From Chlorobiota bacterium (GTDB lineage: Bacteria; Bacteroidota; Bacteroidia; Bacteroidales; JAADGE01), in assembly GCA_013153575.1 (NCBI GenBank), contig JAADEE010000248.1, positions 1 through 6,233 of the forward strand: a DNA stretch of 6,233 bases. The letters run 5' to 3'. Numbering within the stretch: the stretch's first letter is position 1; the number at the start of each line of letters is the position of its first letter. The position numbers and the translations under genes are program-made. Shown here piece after piece: positions 5,577 through 6,233 of the stretch. A model generated the notes under the pieces. The model had not been told where the DNA came from. It did no database searches and saw nothing but the letters and a program-made list of their open reading frames with translations.

Positions 5577-6233
5577 ATGACTAAAATTAAAATGCAAAAA
5601 AAAACAATAATAAAACTTTTAAAAAAAGCAATACTCCTTATTCTGCCGGTATATTTGCTATGGTTTCTGTATATTGAATATATGCCAATGTATTATAATT
5701 CTGCAAATAATACACGTTGGTATTTTATTAAGAAATCATTAGAAAAAGAATATAAAATTCCAAAATCAGATTATATTTTTCTTGGAGAATCACGTGTAAA
5801 TGCAGGTTTAGATTTTACAAAAATTTCAAGTTCATATAGTTTCGCATCCGGAGGTGCAACATCAATTGAAATGTATTATATCTTAAAAAAGTACATTGAA
5901 AATTATCCTAAACCCAAAAAAATATTCATATCAATATCACCACGTTTTCTTTCAGAAATATTTGCATTTTACCCATATTTTATTCGAAATAAACTTATTT
6001 CATATTCTGATATGCAAGAAATTTGCTCAAACTTGCAAGAAGGAGATACAACATTAGGCAATGCACCAATGCGAGAATATGTTTTATATAAACTCAATTA
6101 TTTAATTTATTATCAGAACGATGTAAAAGAAAATAATGTTTTAGGTGCTTATTCTAAAAATAAAAAAATGATTAATGAAATGATAAAAATGAAGGGTGGG
6201 AGATTTCATCCAAACCTAAAAGCAAAAAGTTCT
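5577..6233 (+). CDS. Membrane-anchored SGNH/DltD-like protein (3'-truncated)
   Basis: An open frame of 219 codons runs off the window end without a stop. The N-terminus is very basic (about ten Lys in residues 1-17), followed by one hydrophobic segment (about 18-33, ILLILPVYLLWFLYI), a signal anchor that places the rest outside the cytoplasmic membrane. YIFLGESRVNAG (66-77) resembles the block I GxS motif of SGNH hydrolases, with S72 as candidate nucleophile and R73 as in DltD-like GxSR proteins. SFASGGATSIEMYY (88-101) fits the second conserved block, and KKIFISISPRFL (114-125) a following core strand. The expected C-terminal Asp-His pair lies beyond the window, so catalytic competence cannot be judged. 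Related proteins often work beside an MBOAT acyltransferase in O-acylation of surface polymers, but no partner is visible. The ATG at 5577 lies 8 bases after the palindrome; a second in-frame ATG at 5592 (MQKKT) is an equally plausible start. A function beyond the family resemblance is unknown. Confidence 0.6.
   Translation, partial: MTKIKMQKKTIIKLLKKAILLILPVYLLWFLYIEYMPMYYNSANNTRWYFIKKSLEKEYKIPKSDYIFLGESRVNAGLDFTKISSSYSFASGGATSIEMYYILKKYIENYPKPKKIFISISPRFLSEIFAFYPYFIRNKLISYSDMQEICSNLQEGDTTLGNAPMREYVLYKLNYLIYYQNDVKENNVLGAYSKNKKMINEMIKMKGGRFHPNLKAKSS

Noticed and set aside
5596..5604. A9 tract near the start of the SGNH-like gene, possible slippage or phase-variation site
   Set aside because: Runs of 7-9 A are expected in such AT-rich Lys-coding sequence, and the frame is intact. 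A single sequence cannot show length variation.

Overview
The window is AT-rich chromosomal DNA holding five protein genes, two of them cut by the window edges. The organism is most likely a member of the Bacteroidota, probably a Bacteroidales-like lineage. The grounds are low GC, A/T-rich leaders with almost no Shine-Dalgarno sequences, a TTTG / TAnnTTTG promoter-like pair upstream of the last gene, a GC-rich extragenic palindrome of a kind I associate with this phylum, and protein sequences that look like Bacteroidota homologues. This is judged by eye, without database searches.

Layout: (1) 1-464 (+), the 3' two-thirds of tsaB, for tRNA t6A37 biosynthesis, followed by a small hairpin. (2) 524-1705 (+), a complete PLP-dependent Cys/Met-metabolism enzyme resembling methionine gamma-lyase or cystathionine gamma-lyase. 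(3) 1724-1756, a textbook bidirectional terminator between convergent genes. (4) 1755-2999 (-), a peptidase U32-family protein with the four-cysteine Fe-S signature of the RlhA/TrhP/UbiU RNA or quinone hydroxylases. (5) 3000-3098, a short divergent promoter region. (6) 3099-5492 (+), a copper P1B-type ATPase of the CcoI/FixI type with an extra N-terminal cysteine-rich domain. (7) 5493-5576, a promoter-like pair followed by a perfect GC-rich 15-bp-arm palindrome. (8) 5577-6233 (+), the 5' part of a membrane-anchored SGNH/DltD-like protein running off the window.

The genes do not form an obvious single pathway. tsaB and the U32 protein could both act in tRNA or rRNA modification, and the copper ATPase probably serves assembly of a respiratory haem-copper oxidase. 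The lyase acts in sulfur amino-acid metabolism, and the SGNH protein probably modifies a cell-surface or exported polymer. No gap exceeds 100 bases. I found no mobile element, CRISPR array, rRNA or tRNA, and no convincing new system. The points most worth checking are the palindrome and its promoter-like neighbour, an in-frame internal ribosome-binding-like site in the copper ATPase, the altered active-site positions of the lyase, and the CcoI-type gene lying away from visible cco genes.
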